From an uncultured Prevotellaceae bacterium (GTDB lineage: Bacteria > Bacteroidota > Bacteroidia > Bacteroidales > Bacteroidaceae): a DNA stretch of 64,000 nucleotides. The DNA is taken from positions 124,001 through 188,000 of the forward strand of contig CAMHJQ010000001.1 of NCBI GenBank assembly GCA_946185485.1. Reading direction: 5' to 3'. Every line of letters begins with the position of its first letter. Position 1 is the stretch's first letter. The notes under the pieces are model-generated. The model was given only the letters and a program-made list of their open reading frames with translations. It was not told the origin of the DNA and searched no databases. This document shows positions 52,048 through 60,155 of the stretch, piece by piece. Made by a program: the position numbers and the translations under genes.

Positions 52048-52704
52048 ATGTTTAGTCTTCCTGTCGACACGTTAGTTTGCGACACCACGCAGGTTGCAGC
52101 GTGGCGGCAGGACGACGCTTTCAACTATAACCGCGAGTTAGTGGCAACGCAGGACTCACTGACAGAATGGCTGATAGCGAGGTTCTTCGAACTGCTGGCC
52201 AAACTATTTGGTTCAGAAGCTGCAGAGATGATTACGAAGCCACTACTCGTCCTGTTGGGAGCCGCCGTCGTGGCTGTCATCGTATGGTTCGTTTATAAAC
52301 AACGACCAGAGCTGTTTACCCGCAAAAAAAAGAGTTCTATCGAATTCAGTTCGATGGAAGAAACCATCTATGGCGTCGACTTCGACAGGGAGATAGCATC
52401 AGCAACGGCCATGGGTAACTGGCGCGACGCGGTACGATACGTTTACTTGAAGACATTGCGGTGTCTCAGTGACTACCACCACATAGACTGGCAGCCCAGT
52501 AAGACACCGTCACAATACGTCTACGAAGAGCACCTGCCGGCATTTCGCCAACTGACAACGCACTTCCTACGAGTCCGCTATGGCAACTTCGAGGCAACGG
52601 AAGCACTCTATGAGGAAATGCAAACGCTGTCAGTGTCAATCTGCCTGGAAGTGAAAGAGTGCGCAGAAGCACGCTCAGAGGAAGTGAAAGGAGGTGAGGC
52701 ATGA
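52048..52704 (+). CDS. DUF4129 domain protein
   Basis: A 218-residue protein with one central membrane helix (~72-92, PLLVLLGAAVVAVIVWFVYK) and a C-terminal cytoplasmic domain (~110-210). The domain contains GNWRDAVRYVYLKTLRCLSD, SKTPSQYVYE and FRQLTTHFLRVRYGN, the conserved blocks of DUF4129. In many phyla this domain is next to MoxR and DUF58. The stop overlaps the next start by 4 bp, so translation is coupled. Confidence 0.8.
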   Translation: MFSLPVDTLVCDTTQVAAWRQDDAFNYNRELVATQDSLTEWLIARFFELLAKLFGSEAAEMITKPLLVLLGAAVVAVIVWFVYKQRPELFTRKKKSSIEFSSMEETIYGVDFDREIASATAMGNWRDAVRYVYLKTLRCLSDYHHIDWQPSKTPSQYVYEEHLPAFRQLTTHFLRVRYGNFEATEALYEEMQTLSVSICLEVKECAEARSEEVKGGEA

Positions 52705-53906
52705 GGTTCAACAGGATGTTTATCATCGGCGTGCTCGCCTTCCTCGTCATCGTATTCATCATGGAATACCGCATGCCGAAGAAATTTCAGTGGCTGCCGA
52801 CATATAGCCACCACGACAAGCAACCCTTCGGTTGCTATGTTTTTGACAGCGTGCTGAAAGCATCGCTCCTACAGGATTATCGGATAGAGCGGAAGACGTT
52901 CTACCAACTAAAGGGAGACACTTCACGAAAGGCCTTCCTGATGGTGGCCGACAACGTGGAGTTTCCAAAGACCGACGTCACAGCCATTATGGAACTGGCG
53001 CGAAAGGGAAACGTCATCATGCTGGTCAGCAATTCCTTGGGGAAAATGGCCGACACACTGCATCTTAACAGCGTCAACCATTATACCCCGATGACGCTCA
53101 CCAAACATGTTCAGGCGGGAAACGGTCGCGATACCTTAGTCTGGCAGCAGGACAGCATCTACGACCGACGCGAGTTCAAGTTCTATCCGCAGTTGTTACT
53201 CACCACCATTGTTGGAAAGACCGATACGTTAGACTATCATGTACTGTGCAGGTCGAAAAGCTATTACAGTGATGCGACAGCGGTTCAGATACCAATGAGC
53301 CGGGGATGCATTATCTGGGTTTCAACGCCTTTGGTGTTCACCAACTACGGCATCCTTGACAAGGACAACTATCACTATATTTTCCGCCTGCTCACCCAAC
53401 TTAGGGGGTTGCCCATTGTCAGAACCGAAGCCTACACACCGATTGCCCAAGAGTCGCCATTGCGCTACATTCTCGAGCAACCACCATTGCGATGGGCGCT
53501 ATACCTCTCGTTATTGACCATACTATTATTTATGGTGTTTACCGCCCGTAGACGACAGAGAGCCATCCCCTTGGTCAAAGGGCCAGACAACATGAGCCTC
53601 TCCTTTGCCAAACAGATTGGCACGCTCTATGCCCAGCGGAAGGACTACACCGACGCCGTTACCAAGAAATACACCTACTTTGCCGAGGAGCTGCGCACCT
53701 TATTACATATAGACATCACCGATGTGTCAGCAGACAATCGCAACCTGAATCGGCTGGCGTTTATTACGGGTATTGAAAAGCAACAACTGGCGGGTCTCGT
53801 TGACGAACTACGCCAGATAGCCTCCGGCATGCGGCAGATTGGCGTCGAGGACTTGGGGCACTACATCGGGAGAATGAACGAAATCATTGGAAAATTGAAG
53901 AATTGA
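52701..53906 (+). CDS. DUF4350 domain protein
   Basis: A 401-residue membrane-associated protein. An N-terminal helix (MFIIGVLAFLVIVFIMEY) precedes a GATase-like extracytoplasmic domain (~40-250; PFGCYVFDSVL, ARKGNVIMLVS, GCIIWVSTPLVFTNYG), a second helix (~270-290) and a cytoplasmic tail. This matches DUF4350 proteins of MoxR clusters. Function unknown. Overlaps the DUF4129 stop by 4 bp. Its end GKLKN is encoded by a TTGAAGAATTGAA-type repeat that also occurs at other gene ends here. Confidence 0.78.
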   Translation: MRFNRMFIIGVLAFLVIVFIMEYRMPKKFQWLPTYSHHDKQPFGCYVFDSVLKASLLQDYRIERKTFYQLKGDTSRKAFLMVADNVEFPKTDVTAIMELARKGNVIMLVSNSLGKMADTLHLNSVNHYTPMTLTKHVQAGNGRDTLVWQQDSIYDRREFKFYPQLLLTTIVGKTDTLDYHVLCRSKSYYSDATAVQIPMSRGCIIWVSTPLVFTNYGILDKDNYHYIFRLLTQLRGLPIVRTEAYTPIAQESPLRYILEQPPLRWALYLSLLTILLFMVFTARRRQRAIPLVKGPDNMSLSFAKQIGTLYAQRKDYTDAVTKKYTYFAEELRTLLHIDITDVSADNRNLNRLAFITGIEKQQLAGLVDELRQIASGMRQIGVEDLGHYIGRMNEIIGKLKN

Positions 53907-53926
53907 AATATAGAAATATTGAAGTT

Positions 53927-54874
53927 ATGGAGTTACAGACAACAGAGAAGATCCAAGAATTGAAGGAGAGCATTTCCCGCATCATTGTTGGACAGGAGAA
54001 AACGGTAGACTTGGTGCTGACAGCCATCATCGCCAATGGCCACGTACTCATCGAGGGTGTACCTGGAGTGGCGAAGACGCTGCTGGCACGGTTAGTGGCA
54101 AAACTGATTGACACCAAGTTCAGCCGCATACAGTTTACACCCGACCTGATGCCCAGCGACGTATTGGGTACTACGGTGTTTAATATGAAGACGCAGGGTT
54201 TCGACTTCCACCAAGGACCAGTGTTCGCCGACATCGTCCTGGTGGACGAGGTGAACCGCGCTCCTGCCAAGACACAGGCGGCGCTCTTCGAGGTAATGGA
54301 AGAGCGACAGGTGACCATCGACGGCGTAACACACAAGATGGGCGACATCTACACCATTTTGGCGACGCAGAATCCAGTGGAGCAAGAGGGGACCTACAAA
54401 CTGCCCGAGGCTCAGACCGACCGTTTCTTGATGAAAATCACGATGGACTATCCCACACTCGACGAGGAAGTGGCCATCCTTGAGCGACACCATCAGAATA
54501 CGGCCTTTGTCCGCTTGGAAGATGTCAAGCCAGTCATCTCCCACGACGAGCTGCTGGCACTAAGGGCACAGATGAGCAACGTCTTTGTAGAGCCATCGCT
54601 ACTGAAATACATTGCAGCTATTGTCCAGCAGACTCGTCAGAGCCGCGCCATCTTCTTAGGGGCCTCACCGCGTGCTTCGGTGGCGATGCTCGGCTGCTCA
54701 AAGGCTTACGCCTTGTTGCAGGGACGCACTTTCGTGACACCCGACGATATTCAGTTCGTCACACCGTCCATTCTGCAGCACCGCTTGATATTGACTGCCG
54801 AGGCTGAGATGGAAGGACACACCAACCTGAAGGTCGCTCAACGAATCATCGAAAAAGTCGAAGTCCCCAAATAA
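53927..54874 (+). CDS. MoxR family AAA+ ATPase
   Basis: A 315-residue cytosolic chaperone-like ATPase. Walker A GVPGVAKTLL (~45), Walker B IVLVDEVNRAPAKTQAA (~105-120), sensor 1 ILATQNPVEQEGTYKLPEAQ and the sensor 2 region GASPRASVAML are all clear. MoxR ATPases help mature or activate partner proteins with VWA/DUF58 domains, here the DUF58 protein 82 bp downstream. ATG 53927 is chosen over an in-frame TTG at 53903 that overlaps the upstream stop. Confidence 0.93.
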   Translation: MELQTTEKIQELKESISRIIVGQEKTVDLVLTAIIANGHVLIEGVPGVAKTLLARLVAKLIDTKFSRIQFTPDLMPSDVLGTTVFNMKTQGFDFHQGPVFADIVLVDEVNRAPAKTQAALFEVMEERQVTIDGVTHKMGDIYTILATQNPVEQEGTYKLPEAQTDRFLMKITMDYPTLDEEVAILERHHQNTAFVRLEDVKPVISHDELLALRAQMSNVFVEPSLLKYIAAIVQQTRQSRAIFLGASPRASVAMLGCSKAYALLQGRTFVTPDDIQFVTPSILQHRLILTAEAEMEGHTNLKVAQRIIEKVEVPK

Positions 54875-54881
54875 AATGATC

Positions 54882-54908
54882 TCTGAGCGAAGCGAATTTA
54901 TTCTTTTA
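54882..54908 (+). repeat. short dispersed motif, third copy
   Basis: TCTGAGCGAAGCGAATTTAT followed by TCTTTTA between the MoxR and DUF58 genes. Confidence 0.55.
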
Positions 54909-54956
54909 TTTTAAATCTTTAATCATTAATTTTTTATTTAATCTTAAATATATTCC

Positions 54957-56363
54957 ATGTTTCTGACGCGGAGGTTCTATATCGTCATGACAGTCGTCAT
55001 ACTCGTGCTGGCCAGTGGCTACCTATGGTATCCGGCATTCATTGTCGGACGTTGGATGCTGCTGGCATTTGTCGCTGCCGTCGTCACAGACATCGTCAGG
55101 CTCTGGTCAAGACGCGGCATAACGGCCGAGCGCCATTGTCCTGACCGTCTCTCGAACGGTGACAACAACAAGGTTTCTCTTGTCATGACGAACAATTACC
55201 GCTTTGCCGTCAGCGTGGAGATCATCGACGAAGTTCCCGTCGAGTTCCAGCAGCGTAACATCTGCTATCGGTTTAGTTTGCCTAAGGAAGAACAGCATCG
55301 CATCGACTACCATCTGCGCCCCACACGTCGCGGCAGCTATGCCTTCGGTGTCGTTCAGGTCTTCGTCACGCCCCTTACTCTTCAATTCTTAAATTTTTCA
55401 ATCCTTAGATTCTCTGGCTTTGTCCAGCGCCGCTATCGCTGTGCCTCGCCGCAACAGGTGAAGGTCTACCCATCCTTTCTGATGCTACACCAGTACGAGC
55501 TGTTAGCTGCCAGCCGTCATCTCGTAGAATTCGGCATCAAACGCATCCGTCGCATAGGCAACCACACCGAGTTTGAGCAAATCAAGGATTACGTGCAGGG
55601 CGATGACTACCGCACCATCAACTGGCGCGCTACGGCACGCCGCCACCAGCTCATGATTAATGTCTATCAGGACGAACGCTCACAACAGATATACAATGTG
55701 ATAGACAAAGGACGTGTCATGCAGCAGACGTTTAACGGCATGACCCTGTTAGACTATGCCATCAACGCCTCGTTAGTGCTGTCGTATGTCGCCATGCAGA
55801 AAGAGGACAAGGCTGGCCTCATTACGTTCGCCGAGCATCCCGAGTCCACAACCTTAGGGAGGGGGCAAGGGTGGACTTCCCCTTCCTTGGGAATGGGTCA
55901 GGGCTGGACTTTTGTACCCGCCTCGCGACAGTACGGCCAGCTGCAGACACTACTTGAGGCACTCTATTCCCAGCAGACAACGTTTGGCGAGAGCGACTTC
56001 AGCGCGTTGGCAGCCTACACCAACCAATATGTGTCGAAGCGTAGTCTGATGGTGCTCTACACCAACTTCCTCAACCGCATCGCCCTCCAGCGCCAGTTGC
56101 CGTTCTTCCGCCAACTAAACCAGCGCCATAAACTGTTAGTGGTATTCTTCGAGGACGAGGAACTAAAAGACTACGTCAGGCAGCCTGCCGAGGACGTGGA
56201 ACAGCAATTCCAGAAGGTAATAGCAGGCAAAATGGTTTACGAGAAGAGGTTGATAGTGTCAACGCTGAAGCAGAACGGTATTGCCGCCCTCCTCACACCG
56301 CCTGCCAGTCTCTCGGTCAACATCATCAACAAATACCTGGAACTCAAGCAGACCAGACTTTAG
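54957..56363 (+). CDS. DUF58 domain protein with two in-frame repeat insertions
   Basis: A 468-residue membrane protein, partner of MoxR. Two N-terminal helices (~8-45) precede a beta domain and the VWA-like DUF58 core (EFEQIKDYVQGDDYRTINWR near 205-225, then DERSQQIYNVIDKGRVM). Two insertions break normal blocks: residues ~141-153 (TLQFLNFSILRFS) between FVTPL and GFVQRRYRC, and residues ~299-318 (TLGRGQGWTSPSLGMGQGW) between LITFAEHPES and TFVPASRQY. The first is AT-rich, the second a doubled C-rich palindrome. The last 12 codons recur exactly after the DUF805 gene. Confidence 0.85.
   Translation: MFLTRRFYIVMTVVILVLASGYLWYPAFIVGRWMLLAFVAAVVTDIVRLWSRRGITAERHCPDRLSNGDNNKVSLVMTNNYRFAVSVEIIDEVPVEFQQRNICYRFSLPKEEQHRIDYHLRPTRRGSYAFGVVQVFVTPLTLQFLNFSILRFSGFVQRRYRCASPQQVKVYPSFLMLHQYELLAASRHLVEFGIKRIRRIGNHTEFEQIKDYVQGDDYRTINWRATARRHQLMINVYQDERSQQIYNVIDKGRVMQQTFNGMTLLDYAINASLVLSYVAMQKEDKAGLITFAEHPESTTLGRGQGWTSPSLGMGQGWTFVPASRQYGQLQTLLEALYSQQTTFGESDFSALAAYTNQYVSKRSLMVLYTNFLNRIALQRQLPFFRQLNQRHKLLVVFFEDEELKDYVRQPAEDVEQQFQKVIAGKMVYEKRLIVSTLKQNGIAALLTPPASLSVNIINKYLELKQTRL
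55852..55913 (-). repeat. C-rich dispersed palindromic element, doubled copy d, inside DUF58
   Basis: Reverse complement contains AGTCCAGCCCTGACCCATTC, AAGGAAGGGGAAGTCCACCC and TTGCCCCCTCCCTAAGG: one full and one partial copy of the element seen at 24901, 25006 and 46293. It stays in frame. Confidence 0.65.
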
Positions 56364-56367
56364 CCCA
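56331..56367 (+). repeat. 37-bp perfect direct repeat, left copy (3' end of DUF58)
   Basis: From AAATACCTGG to TTTAGCCCA, covering the last codons and stop of the DUF58 gene. The identical sequence is at 56925-56961, after the DUF805 gene. Confidence 0.95.
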
Positions 56368-56424
56368 TGGCAGAACATTATCAACTCGCTGGAACTGTGG
56401 CAATACAGAAAACACACACAATAG
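56368..56424 (+). pseudogene. orphan 3' end of the BASS-like transporter
   Basis: Begins exactly where the 37-bp repeat ends. Encodes WQNIINSLELWQYRKHTQ and a TAG stop; the transporter at 48264-49232 ends WQNIINSIELWQYRKH with five further residues. First 18 bases are identical, the rest differs at synonymous sites mainly. No start codon. Confidence 0.88.
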
Positions 56425-56467
56425 TAAATTTTCTATCATAACATTTGGCCGTTTTGTCAAAAATGTC

Positions 56468-56475
56468 TACCTTTG
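56468..56475 (+). promoter_or_regulatory. -7 promoter box for the DUF805 gene
   Basis: TACCTTTG followed by C, 49 bp upstream of the DUF805 ATG. Confidence 0.6.
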
Positions 56476-56524
56476 CATCATGACATCATTTTTACCTAAC
56501 TAAATAACACAAAACATTATTATT

Positions 56525-56926
56525 ATGGGATTTTTTGCAGCTATTAAATCGGTTATGAGCCAGTATGCTGGCTTTTCTGGACGCGCTCGCCGCTCCGAGT
56601 ATTGGTATTGGGTATTGTTCACGCTCCTCTGGTGCTGGATTCCCCTGCTGAACATTCTGCTGGCACTCATCTTCTTCATCCCCGGACTGGCAGTAGCCGT
56701 TCGTCGTCTGCACGACACGGGTCGCACTGGATGGTGGCTGCTCATCAGCCTCGTCCCAGTCATCGGCGGTATCGTGCTGCTCATCTTCTATTGCACTGAC
56801 AGTCAGATTGGTGAAAACCAGTATGGTCCCAACCCCAAGGGCATCAACCCACAGTCTGCTGCCCAAGCCGAGACCGCTGCCGAGACCAAAGAGCCTCAAA
56901 GCGAGGCAGACCGCTGGCAAGACTAA
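56525..56926 (+). CDS. DUF805 family membrane protein
   Basis: A 133-residue protein with three hydrophobic segments in residues ~20-98. Signatures: FSGRARRSEYWYWVLF near the start and VRRLHDTGRTGWWLLISLVP after the second helix, as in YhaH/DUF805 proteins. The C-terminal ~35 residues are Ala/Glu-rich and soluble. Its role is unknown. It lies in a block bounded by two identical 37-bp copies of the DUF58 3' end, and its own stop codon overlaps the right copy. Confidence 0.85.
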   Translation: MGFFAAIKSVMSQYAGFSGRARRSEYWYWVLFTLLWCWIPLLNILLALIFFIPGLAVAVRRLHDTGRTGWWLLISLVPVIGGIVLLIFYCTDSQIGENQYGPNPKGINPQSAAQAETAAETKEPQSEADRWQD

Positions 56927-56961
56927 ATACCTGGAACTCAAGCAGACCAGACTTTAGCCCA
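56925..56961 (+). repeat. 37-bp perfect direct repeat, right copy
   Basis: Identical to 56331-56367; downstream sequences diverge at once (CCCATGG versus CCCAAGG). Confidence 0.95.
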
Positions 56962-57018
56962 AGGGACAGAAAAGGACACCAAGGGACAAATCTTTGGCAT
57001 CCTTTGAGACGTTCCGAC

Positions 57019-57048
57019 AAAAAAAGGGAGCCGCGAAGCTCCCTTTTG
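57019..57048 (-). terminator. rho-independent terminator of rpsB-tsf
   Basis: AAAAGGGAGC and GCTCCCTTTT form a 10-bp stem with a 6-base loop; on the minus strand the hairpin is followed by an extended T run. It lies 20 bp past the tsf stop. Confidence 0.88.
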
Positions 57049-57068
57049 ATATGAATGTCGATTACCGT

Positions 57069-58064
57069 TTAGTCAGCAACCAGCGTGAAACGCTTGAAGG
57101 CGCAGATCTTCAGCTCCTTATCCTGCTTGGCGAGCCACTGTGCAACAGTAGCCTTGTCGCCGTCGCCGAACTGGAACTCCTGGTCTACCAGACAGTTCTC
57201 CTTCAGGAACTTGTTGACACGACCCTTGGCGATGTTCTCAATCATCGGCATCTTCAGCTGAGCCTCACCCTCGACCTTTGCCTCGGCAATGATCTTGCGA
57301 GCCTCGTCGGCCTGCTCCTGAGTGAGCCAGCCCTTGGCGGTGTTGCTCTCGATGTGGTCCTCAGAGTCAACGAGGTTGGGGTTGATGCCAGCCTTCTTGA
57401 CCTTCATCTCCACGAACTTCTCGACCTGCTCCAGCTTGGTCTTCTCGACGGCAGTCTTGTACTCCTCGTCCAGAATCTTCTTGTCTACGCTGGCAGCGTC
57501 CAGAGCGACAGGCTTCATGGCAGCCACCTGCATAGCCACGAGGTGACCCTGCTCGGCAGCGGGCTTGTTGGTCTGTACCATGGTGCACAGGGTGTGCTTA
57601 CCCATGTGGTCGTACACTTCGATGTTGTCACCCTCGAGTGTCAGGTAGCCGTCCAGCTCCATCTTCTCACCGGTGATACCCGAGCGCTGTGTGACAGCCT
57701 CCTGAGCGGTCTGACCGTTGATGTCGAGTGCCTTGACAGCCTCGATGTCCTGAGCCTTAGCTGCGATGGCAGCGTCGAGGATGCTCTGTGTCAGCGCGAT
57801 GAAGTCGGCACCGTTAGCCACGAAGTCGGTCTCGCACTTCAGGGCGAGCATGGCAGCGAAGCCGTCCACCTTCTTGACGAGTACACAACCATTTGAAGTC
57901 TCACGGTCGCTACGCTTGGCAGCGATAGCCAGTCCGCGCTCGCGGAGCAGCTCCTTAGCCTTGTCGAAGTCGCCCTCGGCCTCGGTGAGTGCCTTCTTGA
58001 CGTCAGCCAGACCGGCACCCGTCATAGCGCGAAGCTTCTTGATATCATCTATTGAAATAGCCAT
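57069..58064 (-). CDS. tsf: translation elongation factor Ts
   Basis: A 331-residue nucleotide exchange factor for EF-Tu. Residues ~1-55 are the UBA-like N-domain (IDDIKKLRAMTGAGLADVKK), followed by the core with LALKCETDFVANGADF, the conserved block contacting EF-Tu (TDFVA). Length is in the Bacteroidota range, longer than in E. coli. ATG 58064 begins MAISIDD; upstream in-frame codons belong to the leader. It is the second gene of the rpsB-tsf operon. Confidence 0.95.
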   Translation of the reverse strand: MAISIDDIKKLRAMTGAGLADVKKALTEAEGDFDKAKELLRERGLAIAAKRSDRETSNGCVLVKKVDGFAAMLALKCETDFVANGADFIALTQSILDAAIAAKAQDIEAVKALDINGQTAQEAVTQRSGITGEKMELDGYLTLEGDNIEVYDHMGKHTLCTMVQTNKPAAEQGHLVAMQVAAMKPVALDAASVDKKILDEEYKTAVEKTKLEQVEKFVEMKVKKAGINPNLVDSEDHIESNTAKGWLTQEQADEARKIIAEAKVEGEAQLKMPMIENIAKGRVNKFLKENCLVDQEFQFGDGDKATVAQWLAKQDKELKICAFKRFTLVAD

Positions 58065-58170
58065 TGTTTTCTTGTTTTTTAATGTTTGTATTTTGCAACG
58101 GACTACAGGACTTAAGGACATTTTCTACGTAAGAGTAGTCGTATTAGTCCTGTAGTCCGCTGCTTAAAAA

Positions 58171-59019
58171 TTATTCAGCGGTCTCTTCAGCAGCGGGAGC
58201 AGCCTCCTCGGCAGGAGCCTCTACAGCCTCAGCAGCCTCCTTGCGGGGCTTGCGGGCCTGACGGCGGGGCTTTGCCTCCTCCTCGTCAGCCTCAGCCTGA
58301 GCGTCGGCAGCCTTCTCGTCAGCCTTCTCCACCTTGCGCTCGTCGATACCCTCCTGGATGGCCTGGCAGCAGGCGGTGAGGATGGTCTCTACGCTGTCCT
58401 TGGCGTCGTCGTTAGCGGGAATCACGAAGTCGATGTTCTTCGGGTCGCTGTTGGTGTCGACGATACCGAACACGGGGATACCCAGACGGTTAGCCTCACG
58501 GACGGCAATCTGTTCCTTCAGCACGTCCACTACAAACAGTGCGCTGGGCAGACGGGTCAGGTCGGCGATAGAACCGAGGTTCTTCTCCAGTTTGGCACGC
58601 TGACGAGTCACCTGCAGCAGCTCGCGCTTCGACAGGTTAGCGAAGGTACCATCCTGCATCAGCTTGTCGATATTGGCCATTTTCTTGACGGCCTTGCGGA
58701 TGGTGGGGAAGTTGGTGAGCATGCCACCGGGCCAGCGCTCGATGACGTACGGCATGCCTACGCTGGCAGCCTTCTCAGCGATGATCTCCTTGGTCTGTTT
58801 TTTAGTAGCGACGAACAGTATTCTCTTGCCGCTCTTGGCTATCTGTTTCAGTGCGTCAGCAGCCTCGTCAATCTTGACGACGGTCTTGTGGAGGTCAATG
58901 ATATGGATACCGTTACGCTCGGTGTAGATATACTGCGCCATAGCGGGGTTCCACTTACGCTTCAGGTGGCCGAAGTGGCAGCCAGCCTGCAGCAGTTGGT
59001 CAAAATTTGTTCTTGCCAT
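58171..59019 (-). CDS. rpsB: 30S ribosomal protein S2
   Basis: A 282-residue ribosomal protein. The N-terminus MARTNFDQLLQAGCHFGHLK and the blocks ILFVATKKQTKEII, YVIERWPGGMLTNF and DTNSDPKNIDFVIPANDDA are canonical. The last ~55 residues are an Ala/Glu/Pro-rich low-complexity tail (EEEAKPRRQARKPRKE) not present in E. coli S2. Its own promoter is at 59218-59225, giving a leader of about 190 nt with a GTTTAG/CTAAAC hairpin. Confidence 0.95.
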   Translation of the reverse strand: MARTNFDQLLQAGCHFGHLKRKWNPAMAQYIYTERNGIHIIDLHKTVVKIDEAADALKQIAKSGKRILFVATKKQTKEIIAEKAASVGMPYVIERWPGGMLTNFPTIRKAVKKMANIDKLMQDGTFANLSKRELLQVTRQRAKLEKNLGSIADLTRLPSALFVVDVLKEQIAVREANRLGIPVFGIVDTNSDPKNIDFVIPANDDAKDSVETILTACCQAIQEGIDERKVEKADEKAADAQAEADEEEAKPRRQARKPRKEAAEAVEAPAEEAAPAAEETAE

Positions 59020-59093
59020 TGTTGTCTTTTTCTTTAAATTGTTGTTTACTTTCTTTTTTAATTCTTTGTCCAGAACCAACCGGAGGGTAGTCT

Positions 59094-59262
59094 TAATGAG
59101 TAATTAGTAATGAGTAATTAGTAATTGTGATTACTTCATACCTGCCAATTATCTCTGAATCCTTTCGGTTTAGATACTAAACTCTGTCAGTTTCCTTTGG
59201 AATGTAACAAGCAACAGCAAAGGTAATCATAATTACTCATTACTAATTACTCATTACTAATT
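59094..59262. repeat. AT-rich inverted repeat enclosing the rpsB leader
   Basis: About 39-bp arms built of TAATGAGTAATTAG units (59094-59133) and TACTAATTACTCATTA units (59224-59262), nearly fully complementary, ~90 bp apart. The rpsB -7 box touches the right arm. Confidence 0.75.
59218..59225 (-). promoter_or_regulatory. -7 promoter box for rpsB-tsf
   Basis: TACCTTTG followed by C on the minus strand, about 200 bp upstream of the rpsB ATG. Confidence 0.55.
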
Positions 59263-59270
59263 CCATTGGA

Positions 59271-59657
59271 TTAACGCTTACTGAACTGGAAGCGACGACG
59301 AGCCTTGGGCCGACCGGGCTTCTTACGCTCAACCTCACGGGCGTCGCGAGTCAGGAAACCATGGTCCTTCAGGTTCTTCTTATCCTCGGCGTTCACCTTC
59401 ACCAGTGCACGGGCAATGGCGAGGCGCAGGGCCTGGCTCTGACCGGTGAAGCCACCGCCGTCCAGGTTAGCCTTGATGTCATATTTCTCAGCGACCTCCA
59501 GCAGGTTCAGCGGCTGCTTCACCACGTACTGCAGGATAGCAGAGGGGAAATAAACTTCCAGATCCTTCTTGTTGATCGTAATCTTGCCAGTACCCTCTGA
59601 CAGATAAACGCGAGCTACCGAGCTCTTGCGACGACCTATTGCATTGATGTATTCCAT
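59271..59657 (-). CDS. rpsI: 30S ribosomal protein S9
   Basis: A 128-residue protein with the canonical start AIGRRKSSVARVYL, the middle GGGFTGQSQALRLAIARAL and the basic tail ending RRRFQFSKR, whose last residues reach the ribosomal P site. It follows rplM by 30 bp, the conserved pair. Confidence 0.97.
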   Translation of the reverse strand: MEYINAIGRRKSSVARVYLSEGTGKITINKKDLEVYFPSAILQYVVKQPLNLLEVAEKYDIKANLDGGGFTGQSQALRLAIARALVKVNAEDKKNLKDHGFLTRDAREVERKKPGRPKARRRFQFSKR

Positions 59658-59687
59658 CTTTTTAATGTTTAATCTTTAATCTTTAAT

Positions 59688-60155
59688 TTACTTGTACTGG
59701 TTGATGTCGATAGCCTTAGGCTTCTGTGCCTCGTGTGGATGCTCAGTACCCTCATATACGTAGAGGTTGTTCAGCAGTGCACGTCCGAGGGGGCCTTTGG
59801 GCAGCATACCCTTGACGGCGTGCTTCAGGATGCGCTCTGTGCCGAAGGGCTTCTTGCGCAGCTCGGCAGGCGTGTTGAAGCGCTGTCCACCGGGATAGCC
59901 CGTGTAGCGTGTGTAGACCTTGTCGGTCTCTTTCTTACCAGTGAATACCACATTCTGTGCGTTGATGATGATGACGTTGTCGCCGCAGTCCTGGTTGGGC
60001 GTGAATGTGGGCTTGTACTTACCGCGGATAATCTTAGCCACCTTCGAGGCCAGTCGTCCTACCACCTGGTCGGTAGCGTCGATGACGACCCATTCCTTCT
60101 GTTCGCGGGCAGCTTCCTTCGATACGGAAACGGTCTTGTAACTTAAAGTGTTCAT
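59688..60155 (-). CDS. rplM: 50S ribosomal protein L13
   Basis: A 155-residue protein. WVVIDATDQVVGRLASKVAK, YTRYTGYPGG and RILKHAVKGMLPKGPLGR are the L13 signature blocks. First gene of rplM-rpsI. It is preceded by a long structured leader (60156-60385). Confidence 0.97.
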   Translation of the reverse strand: MNTLSYKTVSVSKEAAREQKEWVVIDATDQVVGRLASKVAKIIRGKYKPTFTPNQDCGDNVIIINAQNVVFTGKKETDKVYTRYTGYPGGQRFNTPAELRKKPFGTERILKHAVKGMLPKGPLGRALLNNLYVYEGTEHPHEAQKPKAIDINQYK

